The notes beneath the pieces are model-generated. The model saw only the letters and a list, made by a program, of their open reading frames with translations, was not told the origin of the DNA and did no database searches. This document shows positions 10,736 through 22,979 of a stretch of 64,000 bases of DNA, in pieces. A program made the position numbers and the translations under genes. The stretch comes from Citrus sinensis (taxonomy: Eukaryota > Streptophyta > Magnoliopsida > Sapindales > Rutaceae): contig NC_068564.1 in assembly GCF_022201045.2 (NCBI RefSeq), positions 32,331,001 to 32,395,000 of the forward strand, written 5' to 3'. How positions within the stretch are numbered: the first letter of the stretch is position 1; every line of letters begins with the position of its first letter.

Positions 10736-13700
10736 TTAATCAATGGCAATGATGAGAAAACCAACAGAGACATACATGAGAAAGACAGGGTAGAGGGCGA
10801 GGGCTTTTCTTCTGGGGTTCACGGCAGAACTCATGAAAGGATAGGCAGCCCATGAGCTCCAAGCCAGTGTCACACACACTACAATCACTTTCACTAACAC
10901 GTTGTCCTTCAACATGCATATTAAGGCTCCAATATCAAGAGGAAATAGACAATAACCCAGCAGACTCAGACTCTGAAAGAAAATTATGTGTCCACCCTGA
11001 AACAATGTAAATACTCACCCAAGTCAATCTATACTTAATCACATATGCAGGCTTTCAAATTTAAAGATTTTAACGTAATGGGTATTCAGTGTTCACCCTG
11101 AAAAAATGTTAATGTTCACCCAAGTCAATGTATACTCAATCACATATGCAGGCTTTCAAATTTAAAGATTACAATGTAATGGCTATTCAGTGTTTTTGAG
11201 TTTCTCTTGTACACGTAGGAATAATGAGTTGATTTAAATCCAATAACTTGCAGCATCTAAAAGGAAGCAAATTGGTAAGAGAGAGAGTGCCATGCCCACA
11301 ACAGACACAGAGAAGGGAGGGGGGGCAGTAGAGAGAGAGAGTATTACCAGAAGTAGTACATTCAGGGTCAAGATCACAGCACCAGCAGCAAGTAGTGCAA
11401 ATGCAACAGCGAATACCTCAGACTAGAAGAAAAGTAGGCAAAATTAGAAACTCTGTCCGCAGAAAAACAACTGATTGTTCTAAATGAATGAAATTTCATG
11501 ATCTGTACTTCAACAGAAGAAATGATCATCACATAGAGAGAAGAACACTTTGAAATAGGAAACTCGCCACCATAAGCTGACAAAAATTCGGACATCTATA
11601 TACGAATACATGTCAACCTAAAAAGTAAGACCCCTACCATATAGTGTGGCCTATGACAATATTCGTTCGTAGATAAGGGCAAGGGTGTTGCTAATATCAT
11701 GCATTTCCTATATAACAAAAATCAACAGAAATAAAACTGTAGGAACCACAAAGTCCATATGTACAAATGGATGTGAAATCTTGGCATGCAATGCACTTAT
11801 GTTTTGATGCAGGCCAGTTTGAGGGAGACACTGGCTCATGAAGGTAATTCAATCAGATATAAATGCAGTCATGGAATATCTGGATTCCTTTTACGTGGTT
11901 CTTGTCAACAGTACAGTAGTGCAGTTACATTACTATTTATCTTCTAGGACTTGAGTGCATTTATTTATTTTTTAAAAATCTTTTTCTGCTTGTTTAATTT
12001 TATTTTTAAGAGATAATCCTGCATGCTACCTGTGTACTTGGATTGCACTCCCTTCATATTTCAAAATATAAAAATCCCCGCAATGTTGGCAAACAAGCAT
12101 TGACCAGAAATTTACTAAAATCAACCAAAAGCTTGACACGAGGTCAGAAGCAGGAAGCTGGAAGACCCAAGGACTTTAGTCATCCAGTATTTCTATCTTA
12201 CAAGCAACTCCTACGATGCCACTGGTGACTTATTAATTTTGACTTTAGTAGAGTAATGCATAAATGGTTATGACATAATATAAGCTGAATAAAGACACCA
12301 AACAGAGAATATAATGGAGTTAGTGATACAGCAGAAGATTCCTCTGATAATACAAAATGTATTAGGGGAACATACAACTGAGCAAGGCCAGACCTCTGGT
12401 TAAGATATTGCTATTGCATAGTATATATCATAACTGATTTCTAGGTTATGCTGGAAAAAAGTACCTCATTCAACGGAGATGAGACCAACATATTACCAGA
12501 GTGAGCAAAAAAATAGACAAAAACAAATAATTAAGAGGGTCCAGCCAAGTAAACTTCTACCGTACATTATACTATTCCAAATCATAATTAGCACAATAGC
12601 TACAGTTGAATTTGCAAAAAGCGAAAGAAAGAGGGAGAGCAGGAGAGAGAAAGATGAAACACTGACTCAATCTGATTAAGCCTCAACGGGAAAAGCCATA
12701 TCATACAACTTTGTCTCATGCCATAGGACTGCTTTAGGAACTGGGATTGAAACGAGACAGGTAAATATTAGCTGCAAATTGGACACATAGCTGCTTTGTC
12801 ATTTAGAGGTAAAATTGAGATCCTCCTGACCAATATTTTTTGCTTAAGCAAATATCATCCTGAAGACATCTTCGAATCATAAACTTGGAGCTATACAAAT
12901 CAAGACCATGTCTCTCAAAGGAAATATTAATGATGAAATCAGTTAAATTCATCCATTAATAAGTTTTAACACATTATGCGGTCACCTCACTCCTTATAGT
13001 TACACTGTTTGATGCTTTTACATATAATTAAACTACTGAAGCCAAAATATTTTGTCATCTGGTTCTGATTCAGTTTATTTTTACCAGGACTTAAGTATCA
13101 ACCTTGACCAAAATGCAAAACCCACTTTTTCATTCTTTCATTTCGACATAAACTAAATACTGGTATCACAATGTAAAGCCAGCCTGAAGCATGGAATAGC
13201 AAAAAAGCTTCCGAACAAAAGTTACATAATAGGTGAAACGTATTGTCTCAATCAAGCTGTCTCAAGAATAGGATGAAACCTAACTATACCAGCCACAATG
13301 TCCACAGCCATCAACTTAAAGTCATCCAAATCTTTCGAATAATACAATCGCAAGTTATAATCATACAAAGAGTGATAACCCAAACCGATCACAAAATGCA
13401 GATGATCATTTCCTATACTAGCCGCACTGTTACATGTTAATTGCTGCATAAACTGAAACTGCCTACTAAACAGCATCTATGCTATTGTAAAACGAAGGCT
13501 TAGACAACAGAAAAGATATCGATAGGACTAAAATGCAAAAGATAGAAAGCTGACCTTCTTGACAGAGGCTGACCATGAAAGAGTGAGTCCCAAAAACACT
13601 ATAAAGAAAAAGGGACCCCACAGATCCCAATCTCTAAGCGCCTTGCCGGGGTCTTCCCTGTATGGATTCGGAAACACAACGAGCTTCAAATTACTCACAA

Positions 13701-14058
13701 TTCGCGACAGATCTCTCTTGACAGTGTCCCAAACCGGCTCGGTCAGCGTGTTCGGGGGCGAGCCGAACCCAGTCGAGGCGATGTTAGGGCGGGAACCGCC
13801 AGAGATGGTGGAGGATGGGAGAGGGGGAGGGACGGGGACAGATGGCACCTTCTGATTGGAAGAGGTCGGGGGAGGAGGAGGGATGTTTGACTGGATGAAT
13901 GGTGCAGAAGAGACCGGGATGGTCGCCGGCCGCGGCGGGCTAGGGGGCCGAGCCGGGAGGACGGTGGCGGGGCTGGCGTTGATTAGGTTTTCGATCTCGT
14001 CGATGTCGGATTGGGAGGACGCGTGGAGAGGTATTGTATCGCTGTGCGGGTTCGACAT
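10736..14058 (-). CDS. YIP4: YIP4-type Yip1-domain membrane protein (Golgi/TGN)
   Basis: Three exons on the minus strand: 14058-13555, 11422-11348 and 10996-10736, with GT-AG junctions all in phase 0, giving 279 residues. The N-terminal 105 residues are Pro/Ser-rich and include the segment [17 protein letters not shown] typical of plant YIP4 proteins. The Yip1 hallmark DLWGPFF is at 145-151. Five hydrophobic segments follow (about 146-163, 169-193, 196-220, 227-245 and 258-278), matching the usual Yip1 topology. Arabidopsis YIP4a/b act with ECHIDNA at the trans-Golgi network in secretion of cell-wall material; that role is inferred here by family. Intron 1 is 2.1 kb. The acceptor of intron 2 is part of a 101-bp tandem duplication (10990-11191), so a second, copied acceptor lies just upstream. 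The symbol denotes the subfamily, not a specific paralogue. Confidence 0.9.
10990..11191. repeat. 101-bp tandem duplication spanning the YIP4 exon 3 acceptor
   Basis: Copy 1 is 10990-11090 and copy 2 is 11091-11191; both run from G-T-(C/T)-CACCCTGAAA to TATTCAGT with few differences. Copy 1 contains the real intron 2 acceptor (exon 3 starts at 10996, minus strand). Copy 2 therefore carries a copied polypyrimidine-AG (AG at 11099-11098) and the first seven exon bases. Confidence 0.85.
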
Positions 14059-15963
14059 TTTCTAAGAAAATGTTTAACGCTTATTTAAATTTTCTCGGGA
14101 AAGTGACGAGATCTAACAAGGAATTGGCAGATCTAGAGAGGGAAGCGAGACTGGAAAAAAACGAAGTGGTTTTTAGTGTGGAAGCATTTGGAATTTTTGA
14201 TTTTCTGTTGGATCTGGTACGGGGTTTGAGTTTATTGCGAATATTTCAAACGTCGTCGTCAAGAGGACCCCCAAGAAGGGAAAAATGAAAATTTGTGGGG
14301 GTGAAAATGAGAATAGAGACAACAACAAAAGTTATTTTTCATTTTCAAAATATTTTTTAAATAAGATTTTATTACTTATTTAAACAGTCACAACAGTATT
14401 TAAAATTTTAAAATATATTTTAATTAAGATTATTTAAATAAAAAATAATTTTATCTTTAATTTTATAAAATTACTTTTCCTCACTTCAATTTATATTTTA
14501 TTATTTTTATTAGAGAGAAAAATATTTTAATTAACATTATTTTTAAAATTTTTTTTATTTAATTAAGATAATATTAACTTATTTTTATTTAAAAAATCTT
14601 TTAGAGAATAATATATATTTTTAATATCTTTTTATCATATAAATAAGTAAATAAATATTTAAAAAATAAAATTAATAAAGACTTTTAAACATAATAATTT
14701 TTTTTTTCATTTCCTGTCAACCGGGTCCTGACCCTTTTCCCGTAATTATTATTACTTATCTCAAAAGTAGTTTATATTATCACATTTTTGGGCTTGAATT
14801 CCGTCTTCTCATATTATCTGGGCTATAAAGTATAAACTAGTCATGTCTTTGTTGTTAAACGGTACCAAACTTTTCATTTTAAATTGCATATTAATTCTCT
14901 AATTTAATTTAAACAACAAATCGATTATAAAGCATGATTATTTATTTATTTTATTATTATTATTATTATTCAATATTTATTTCAGTCGATGCATTTTAAT
15001 TGACAGCGAGGCCTGTTTTCGGCTCTTTCGAACTCCAAAGTTTGGGTCATGCTTCAACCTTCGGCCCCAAGTTTTAATTGACAACGACCGCGTCAGTCAA
15101 AAGTGTCGAACCCCCCAGCCGCCCTGCTGCCAAGTGCCAAGCCAAATGTTGCTGTTCATTCTTGATCAGCTGAAAAATTAAATTTTCTTAAAAAAATAAT
15201 AATAATACAATATATTAGTTGTTAATTAAAGGAAGGTACATATATCTTGTAGTAATTGACCATGCTGTGACAAAGCAAAGCCGTTATATTATTGGTTTCT
15301 AAGCCCACTGAAAGAAAGAAACCGAAAGTTAGCCACCTTTTTTTAACACTCCCTTCTCCATTCATGCTTTTACATAAAGGCAAAAAAACTAAGGGTCTAA
15401 ATGCCTAATATTAATATTAAAAATAAGCCGCAACAGGTCCATTTCACATGAAATATGAATGAGATAATCCAAACTTTTTATTTTTTTTATTTTTAGTTTT
15501 TAACTTTCATTTTTCGGTAATCTATAATAATAAAAATAATAAAATAAAATAAAAATTGAAAGTAAGATATTGTTTATTTATTAGTCTGAAGTTTGAAAAA
15601 ACATGTTATTCATACATTTTCATTCATACTTATTTAGATTTCAACTGAATAATTTTGGGAAAAAAAGAAAGAAATCTAATCTAACTTTTTGTTTCTTTTC
15701 TTATTATAGAGATAGATATATTCTTAAAATTTGTACATATAGAAATAGAAATAATCAAAGTTTTGACTGAATGTACTCTTCATCAACTTGTAGCTGTCAT
15801 GGAACACGCTAATCCAATTCCATACGCAAATTCCTCTTATATAAGTAATAAACTGCCCCAGCAACTTCCTATTACTTAAGTAGATAATTATAAATCTATC
15901 TACGCATCTTCTTGATAATACTCAGTCAAAAAAATTCCATAAACCCCTACATCGCTTTCTCTT
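14059..15963. other. Intergenic region between YIP4 (minus) and the DUF761 gene (plus)
   Basis: A divergent promoter region. Next to YIP4 (14059-14290) the sequence is mixed and probably holds its 5' UTR and promoter. From 14330 to 15000 it is extremely AT-rich. A short direct repeat (TTTTAATTGACA near 14996 and 15071) is present. No gene or named element was seen. Confidence 0.5.
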
Positions 15964-15971
15964 TATATATA
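15964..15971 (+). promoter_or_regulatory. Probable TATA box of the DUF761 gene
   Basis: TATATATA about 55 bp upstream of the ATG at 16026, followed by a short A/T-rich leader. Position fits a core promoter with a 5' UTR of about 25-30 nt. Confidence 0.5.
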
Positions 15972-16025
15972 GGTTTACCTCAGCCAAATTTATTCATCAA
16001 GATTAGCCAATTTTAATTGATCGAC

Positions 16026-16415
16026 ATGAAGTCAATGCTAAGCCGCTTAAGGAACGCTGTAAGGAAGGTGAAAGTCTTGCTGAACCTGAGCCTTCATCGC
16101 TGGCGCATAGCCTCCTCAATGATCGGCGCTTCAGGGGGCAAACGGCGGCTGAGTTTTAACGACAGGCCAGGTTTAAGAGCATGCACGGATGATAATTATG
16201 CGGACGAGTCATCACCTGATTCAGCATCAGTAGGCCCTCGCTCTCACGGCGGGGGATCGCTTCACAGAACAATTAGCTATCCGTCCGAAGATGATATCGA
16301 TAAGAGAGCCGAAATGTTTATTGCAAATTTTCATAGACAGCTTCAGATTGAGAGACAGATTTCTTTGGAGCTCAGATATTGTAGGGCAAATAGCTTCGAG
16401 TATATGTCTCCTTGA
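16026..16415 (+). CDS. Small DUF761 (cotton-fibre-protein-like) protein
   Basis: Single exon, 129 residues. The first ATG is at 16026; frame-open sequence further upstream uses a TTG and is not counted. The N-terminus (about residues 1-30) is basic and amphipathic (MKSMLSRLRNAVRKVKVLL). The middle is Ser/Gly-rich and low in order. The C-terminal block at about 90-118, DIDKRAEMFIANFHRQLQIE and onward, matches the DUF761 consensus found in many small plant proteins. No signal peptide or convincing membrane helix is visible. The molecular function of DUF761 proteins is largely unknown; several relatives affect growth or stress response. The gene stands alone with a plausible TATA box and an AT-rich 3' flank. 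Confidence 0.85.
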   Translation: MKSMLSRLRNAVRKVKVLLNLSLHRWRIASSMIGASGGKRRLSFNDRPGLRACTDDNYADESSPDSASVGPRSHGGGSLHRTISYPSEDDIDKRAEMFIANFHRQLQIERQISLELRYCRANSFEYMSP

Positions 16416-17132
16416 TCTTTTTAGATGACTTTCTTTTGGAGAATCCGTGATGGAGCCTGTGTTTTTTTTTGGGCAGGTTAATTTTTCCATTACAATTAAG
16501 TTTTTTCTTTCTTGGGATTTTTGGGTCATGTTGTGGGATTGGATTTTGTATTTCTACTCTCCTGTTGTTTTATTCTTTCATTCATTTGTGAATTTGCACA
16601 AAGGAATAGTTTAATGCAATTCATATTTTATTATGACTATGTGTCGGTTGTATATGTCCAATTTGATGATTAGGTTGTAATAGAAGATTATTGATAATTA
16701 ACTAAGATTATCTCTTTTCTTAAATATTGGATAATACTTTTACTGGTATCACAATTGAAAAATACGTCGAAACCCTGTCGTGATGCGTAGCAGAAAAACT
16801 TTTTATTTTTGCACTAAAAAGATTTAAGGTGAAGAGTTGGCAGTACTATTATATATTTATATTGTACAATGGCACAGATACAGCACACGTTTTAAAAGAG
16901 AGCAGGAGATCACGAGTCCACTGAAGTTACAGCACCGTTTACCAGTTCCGTTTCTTATCACAAAACAAAGGTTTGGGTGTGAATTAAGAGCTTTTAAGCG
17001 AGAAAATATTGTGACTAAGTTCGACTTATGGTTATAGTTGTCCTTTATCGTAATTACAATAAGGAGGAGGATAATGATTAATGAAGTGGTGCCAATTGCA
17101 ATACCCTTTGATAAATTTGCCAATATTAGTGG
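16416..17132. other. 3' flank of the DUF761 gene, nothing else recognised
   Basis: T-rich sequence after the stop codon, probably the 3' UTR to about 16650. No gene or repeat could be named before the hAT-like element at 17133. Confidence 0.5.
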
Positions 17133-17745
17133 TAGAGGTGGCAATATGGGTCAAGATTTATTTATTCGATTTGATTCAATGCGAATTAAATGAGTTTGAA
17201 TTTGAAAAAATTGATTCGTTTAGTAAATGGGTGAATTCGATTCGATTCACTAATTAAACGAATCGAATCCGAATTTGAAAATATTGATTCGTTTATTCGT
17301 TTAAGATTCGTTTAATAAACGGGTCATAAACGAACCAAATACAGGTCGATTCGTTTAATTAAATTACTTTTTTTTCTTAAATTTATTTGAATTTTTTTAA
17401 ATTTGAAGGTTAATATTGTAATTTGAATGACTGTATATTTAATTTTAAAATATGATTTTGGTTATTTGTATTTTGTTGTAGGATATTAAATTTGTGGTTT
17501 TTTTTATTTTGCTTAAGTTTGTTTATTAATTATATTTTTCTAAACGAATTGTAAATGAATCCTGATTCAATTTGATTCGTAATATGATAAACGAATGATA
17601 AACGAATCCGAATTCTATTAGTTTATTAATTATACTAATCTAATTGAAGTGGATATTCGTTTAATAAATGAATTGAATCTAAATTAATAAAATTTTAACC
17701 CAATTCATTTACGATTCAATTCGTTTATTCGTTTTGCCACCCCTA
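17133..17745. mobile_element. hAT-like non-autonomous element, about 613 bp
   Basis: The left end reads TAGAGGTGGCAA. The right end reverse-complemented reads TAGGGGTGGCAAAACG. The interior is filled with many variants of ATTCGTTTA in both orientations, so the arms are extensively self-complementary. Flanks ATTAGTGG (left) and AATTTAGTG (right) resemble an 8-bp target-site duplication with a slip. TAGGGGTGGCA ends are common in plant hAT-related MITEs. No transposase is encoded. Confidence 0.6.
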
Positions 17746-17995
17746 AATTTAGTGCGCGTAGAGAGATTGGGGTAAACTCTGGGCCGAGCTTCCGGCCCAA
17801 TACATGAGTTCAGGGCAGAATCCAGTCCGGCAACTTAAGGGTCTTACATTAAGAAAGGTCAATGTATTCACATCCGACGGTTGCTAATGCAACTTCCAAG
17901 CACCATTAAGATTAAGCGCACCGCACAGTTGCTGTGGCTCTGAACCGTTTCTGACTTTGTTTGTGCTTTCGGACGTGGCAAGAGGAAGAGAGAAA

Positions 17996-18727
17996 ATGGG
18001 AGGAGGAGATCATGGCGAGAGCGTTAAGTACAATGGAATGGCCTTGCACAGACCCAAGCGATGGCACACCGTCACCGGCAAGGGCTTGTGCGCCGTCATG
18101 TGGTATCCGGCATAACCCTAATTTTTGTTTTACATTTTAGATTAATTCTGTTACATCACTCGTTCATTTATGAACATAAAACCGGCGATTGAATCTAATT
18201 GTTTTGGCTGTGCCATGCTCCGATCCAAATGCTTTCTTGAAATCCATCTGGAATTGTGAGTTTAATTAAGATTGAATAGCTGAAGATTAAAAGCTTTTAT
18301 ACTTTCGGTTTTACGGCTCACCCCAGTTGTAGTTGTACTAAATTAGATTGCCTTTCTTTGTTGGATAATAAAGATGTTAGAGCTCCTGAGTCCTGATGAA
18401 AAAAATGAAAAAATTACAATCTGTGTGGGAGAAATGGTAAACCTTTTGGTTATCGTTATTTTATTAGTTTGCTGCTTCTAGAATTTGAATATTCCTGAAG
18501 TTGATAATTTTAGTGCTCTTTGTGTGCTCTTTGTTTCAGGTTTTGGGTTCTCTACAGGGCTAAGCAAGATGGTCCTGTAGTTTTGGTAAAGACACATTTT
18601 TGTTTCATCTTTCTTTTGTGAGTGAGTCCTCTGTCTTGCTTGTATTTGATGTTCTTTTTGTTTTCATCAGGGTTGGAGACATCCTTGGGAGGGCCATGAT
18701 GACCGCGGCCATGGGCATGATCATTAG
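17996..18727 (+). CDS. NADH dehydrogenase (complex I) beta subcomplex subunit 2-like
   Basis: Three exons, 17996-18102, 18540-18585 and 18671-18727, give 69 residues. It starts MGGGDHGE, has the conserved block RWHTVTGKGLCAVMWFWVLY, and ends in a His-rich tail (GHDDRGHGHDH). It strongly resembles the plant NDUFB2/AGGG-type accessory subunit in length and sequence. The hydrophobic stretch at about 30-43 would be the single helix in the inner mitochondrial membrane, placing the protein in the membrane arm of complex I, an accessory and not a catalytic position. The protein is too short for most gene finders because exon 2 is only 46 bp. A splice-donor-like GTAGTA directly follows the TAG stop, and an acceptor-like TTGATTGCAG lies at about 19622-19631, so the 3' UTR may be spliced; that is inference. 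Confidence 0.85.
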
Positions 18728-21700
18728 GTAGTACTCCTATTTTCACTTGTAGTTTTTGACGATTAGTTATACCATTATATAGCTAGCTCGATATCTGTGA
18801 GTGTGAACAGCTTTTATATGTCAAGATATTTTGTATATCACTATCTGTGTATGGAGCTTTTACTGCTTTAGTTGCTTATTGATGCTTAAATCCATAACTT
18901 TCTTTCATTTCAAAATAATGAACCATAACACCAACTGTGTTTGATCCTTCTGCTATAAAGCACGGACTATGTATTGGTTGTCCTCCTTAGGTGTTTTTTT
19001 CTAATGGTAGGAGCTAGGATTTTGGCATCACTCAATGAGGAAATTTTAGAGAGAAAAAGGCATCTTGTATGTGCTGTTAAATCATTGTGTTATCACACTT
19101 GATTAAATATATTCTCATTTTTCTGAAATTTTGCTTTAGATATGAAGTAGAATACTTCAACACTGATTTTTCCTTTTTATTTAAAAAAAAAAAAGAAGTA
19201 CTAAGGTACATGACCCCTTCCGAAGTTGGCCAGTTTGGAGTATAATACTTACTATTTCATGGATTCTAGTTTCATTGTTAAGGTCTTTTGGTGGAAGTAG
19301 ACCATTAATGGAATTATTTTTTTGCCTTGTCACCCCCTTCCTCTGTTCCTTTTTCTTTCTTCTTTGATATTGTGATTTGGAAAACGTGAACTGTAAGTAG
19401 TCACTCAGTTATTTAGTATGTTCTCATCTTTTGCTGATTTCTTGCACTTGCTTACGGTGAAGAGTGGCTTTCAATTCTTGGTCAACATTATGCATTTCAT
19501 ATTACTGCCTTCTTGTAGATGGTACATAAGTGAGCTAGATAATGAACTGACAGAGAAGTGATTCTAAGTTGTTCTCATATATCAAATGTTGGCCGAAATC
19601 AAGAAAAATGATTATTTTGTGTTGATTGCAGGTGTCCTGTTCTTTTGGTGGATTCTCATTTCTCAGTACCAATGTTGTTTGGAATATCTTTGTTGTTTTC
19701 CTTCCGGTTAATAATCAGGTTGTGATGGGCATCTTGCCATGGACATCAAATTTCATGTACTTGGTAGATTGTGAGCATGAATATCTGACCAAATTTCATG
19801 TTAACTTGGTATATGTACACAGTGCGCTTCGGTGTTGAATGTTTCAGTCATTGTTAAGTGAATTGAAGCCCAAATTCATGGGTTTTGCTAAGTTACTTAT
19901 GAAGTAACTTACAGCCCATGCAGAATGGTGCAAAAACTATTCAACATTTGCTCTTTGTCCTTTTTAAGCATCGGGATTGGAACCAAAATGGTAATGAGGT
20001 GCCGAATTTCCGTGGCAAATTGGTCCGCCAATCAAACGTTGACACATATATTAATTTAGAAACTAGAACAAGCGTTCCTTAAAGAAATGCGTTTTGATTG
20101 TTGAAAATTGAAATATTCTTTTATAATTGGAGTTTAATAAATGATATAATATCTGTAATTGGGAGTCGCCTATCGTGCCACCGCTTTTGTCTTTTCTGTG
20201 TAAAATTTCATGAAGCCCTTTCACATATTTTTATTTGAATTTTGCTTCACAAATATTAAGTTCATTTCTCCTAAACCTGTGAATCTTTCAACGACCGATC
20301 AACGGTAAATCAGCTCCTCCGGTGGCTGCGGTTGGTTAGAAAAGACAGAGGGAACTGTGGAGAACAAAACCCAAGTGGTGGCTTATCGGAAATCGGAGAA
20401 ACCGCGGCGAATTGAAGCGGGGATTTTGTGACTTTTCACGGCTTCGATCGGCAGCTTTCTGAATGCTTTACGGTAACAAGGATGGCATGGAGATCATCGG
20501 GGTCGCACGAGCTTCCGATCGGTACCAACCTTGGCCGGTGGAGTAGCTGAAAACGGAAACAAAATTCGGGTCGAGTTCGAGGGTCGGGTTGACCCGGTTA
20601 TTTTTGCGACAAGGATGACGTAGAGATGACTGGCGTCGCACGATCTTCCGATCGGTACCAACCTTGGGCGGTGGCGTGGATGGAAATGGAAATAAAATTT
20701 GGGTCAAGTTCGCCGGTATTTTGATAAAGAGAGGGGGTATTGTGATAAAGGTGCAATATAGAAGAAAAATGTATAAATAGCAAATAGTATAAGGTGCTAA
20801 TTATAATGTTTATATGGATGCAATAAAAATTAATTTAATATTTATGAGGTAAAGTTTAAATAAAAATGAATTAAAGGAGTTCAATAAAATTTTACAATAC
20901 TACTGGCACAAAAGACAAAACCAGTGGTACAGTACTACGGTGGTACCGTAGCTGGATCCCTGTAATTGACCATATTTATAAATTATAATTAAATAATGAT
21001 GCTTTCTTGGATCACAAACAGATCGAGCTGCTAATGGATGGTTCAGAAAGCACTTTGTGCGGGTCAACGAGGGTTGCTTTAATTCAAGTATTGTGAGAAG
21101 CACTTCAGGTCTTGAAGCAAGCCATGTTCATGTAAAAGTACCTAATTAAAGAAAAAGTTGACTTGGTTGACTTGGGCAACGTCCAAAGAACGACTAAATA
21201 TATGTATAGCCGGCAAAATTTGGTTCAATGCCACCATTTGGGCTACCATTTTCTTTTTCACACACGGATTTGCAAATTCTATGTATAAATAAATGCGAGA
21301 CACAAACCATAAAGTTATGGAAATGAAGGGCACTATATCTAACTGACAAAAAAAAAATCCTTGGTAATAATACAAAGCATTGTCTTTGAACACAATATAA
21401 TATAAATAATTATATGTCTGCCTGCTCAAAATTAGCCCATTGATGGTTAAACAACTTTCATCAAGTAAAATTAGTTATTAGAACCATCAAATCGCGTAAT
21501 AGTAAATCAATTGTGAAAAACTGTTCGAATCTTTATGCTTATTATTGGAGATTGATTTTTTTTCTTAAATATTTAGATATATTCAACCTATTAAAGACAC
21601 AGTTATCGGATTGCATTATCGGATTCCATAAATTTGTACATTCATGCTGTGATGATAATATAAAAAAGAAAATTAATTGCTAACTTTCCAGAATTTCAGC

Positions 21701-22010
21701 TTAAAATCTTGAATCGCCTTGCCTCTTAGAACCAAGGACATAATGGTATATTCACTCATTTGATTAATAAAATCAGTCCGTGCTTTCGCCCATTCACTCA
21801 TGCTTTTTTTCCACCATCACCTTCCTTAAAGTTGATGAAAAGTCAAATTGGTAGTCTCGAGTTCACGAAACTGACCATCCTAGCTAGCAAGGCCAATGCG
21901 TTCCATTCAAGAAATACTTCACAATTTATTAACATCGCCGATCACATTCACATGCAAAATCAATACCCTCTCCATAGTCTCAATCCAAGCTCAATTTACG
22001 CAAAACAATA
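18728..22010. other. Intergenic DNA between the NDUFB2-like and GT31 genes
   Basis: 18728-19900 is T-rich, has intron/UTR-like composition and may contain 3' UTR exons of the preceding gene. 20280-20740 is unusually GC-rich and carries a 133-bp tandem duplication (separate entry). 21100-22010 is AT-rich upstream sequence of the glycosyltransferase. No other gene was recognised. Confidence 0.5.
20476..20741. repeat. Tandem duplication with a 133-bp period, GC-rich
   Basis: Copy 1 begins at 20476 and copy 2 at 20609, both with ACAAGGATG. Both contain the identical block TTCCGATCGGTACCAACCTT. They differ at about one base in seven overall. The GC-rich composition differs sharply from its surroundings, suggesting a piece of a transposon brought in from elsewhere. 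No coding function was recognised. Confidence 0.7.
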
Positions 22011-22979
22011 ATGAAAGCCTCAACCTCAAGGCCACACCAACGCCAATTCATTGTCTGGTCTTTCTTCTTCATCTTGTTTCTTTGTGTCATTGCTTCCATC
22101 AACGAAGTTAGGTTCGACGGCTTACTCAAATTCGGCCGTTGCACTTTCCTCAACTCTTCGTCTCATCTATCCAACGATTCATTCTCGAATGCCAGTCATG
22201 TTGTTGCCACAAACTCTTCATCAGAAGATATCCGGATACTCATCGGAATCTTGACACTCCCAGATCAGTACCACCGCCGGCATTTTTTACGTATGATTTA
22301 CGGCACACAATCTCCAACTGGTGCACAAGTTGATGTGAAATTTGTGTTCTGCAACCTAACAAAAGAAGACCAAAAGGTACTCGTCGCACTAGAGATCATG
22401 CGTTATGATGATATTATTATTCTCAATTGTAAAGAAAATATGAATAAAGGCAAAACCTACACTTATTTTTCGAGCTTGCCCGAAATTTTTAACACATCAG
22501 ACAGACCTTATCCTCCTTATCATTATGTGATGAAGGGTGATGATGATACTTATATTAGGCTAGAAAATTTAGTCAAATCATTGGTGCCATTGCCTAGGGA
22601 AGATTTGTATTATGGGTATGTGATCCCATGCCGTAGCATGGACCCTTTTGTGGATTACATGTCAGGGATGGGGTATTTAGTTTCTTGGGATATTGCTGAG
22701 TGGATTAGGGACTCGGATATACCAAAAAATCATCTAGAAGGGCCCGAGGATAAGGTCTTCGGCGCATGGATCCGAGAGGGTCGCCGGGCGAAAAACCGGT
22801 ACAATGCCAAGTGGTCCATGTACAATTTTCCGGTGCCGCGCACGGCATGTACCCATGAGCTTTGGGCGGATACGATTGCTGTACATTTGTTGAAGAATCA
22901 GGAGAAGTGGATTGAGACGTTGACGTATTTTAATGTCACTGCCAATTTGAAGCCATCGAAATTATATCATATACCTTAA
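22011..22979 (+). CDS. GT31-like galactosyl/hexosyltransferase, type II membrane protein
   Basis: Single exon, 322 residues, starting at the ATG at 22011. A short basic cytosolic tail (1-12) is followed by one hydrophobic segment (about 13-31), the signal-anchor of Golgi glycosyltransferases. The lumenal part has about seven N-x-S/T sites (for example N48, N55, N60, N68). The catalytic core starts near residue 75 (IRILIGILTLPDQYHRRHFL, the usual GT31 opening with the R-R-x-x-x-R pattern). It has the acidic metal-binding motif KGDDDTYI with D177-D179, and the later conserved block LEGPEDKVFGAWI (242-254) around the GPEDV/GxED-like site. Family members transfer beta-1,3-linked galactose or GlcNAc to glycoproteins or arabinogalactan. 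The acceptor here cannot be told from sequence. All key motifs look intact. Confidence 0.85.
   Translation: MKASTSRPHQRQFIVWSFFFILFLCVIASINEVRFDGLLKFGRCTFLNSSSHLSNDSFSNASHVVATNSSSEDIRILIGILTLPDQYHRRHFLRMIYGTQSPTGAQVDVKFVFCNLTKEDQKVLVALEIMRYDDIIILNCKENMNKGKTYTYFSSLPEIFNTSDRPYPPYHYVMKGDDDTYIRLENLVKSLVPLPREDLYYGYVIPCRSMDPFVDYMSGMGYLVSWDIAEWIRDSDIPKNHLEGPEDKVFGAWIREGRRAKNRYNAKWSMYNFPVPRTACTHELWADTIAVHLLKNQEKWIETLTYFNVTANLKPSKLYHIP

Noticed and set aside
13559-14288. Plus-strand frames of 69-98 codons opposite YIP4 exon 1
   Set aside because: Antisense shadows of the proline-rich exon (Gly/Arg-rich peptides arising from complementary GC-rich codons).
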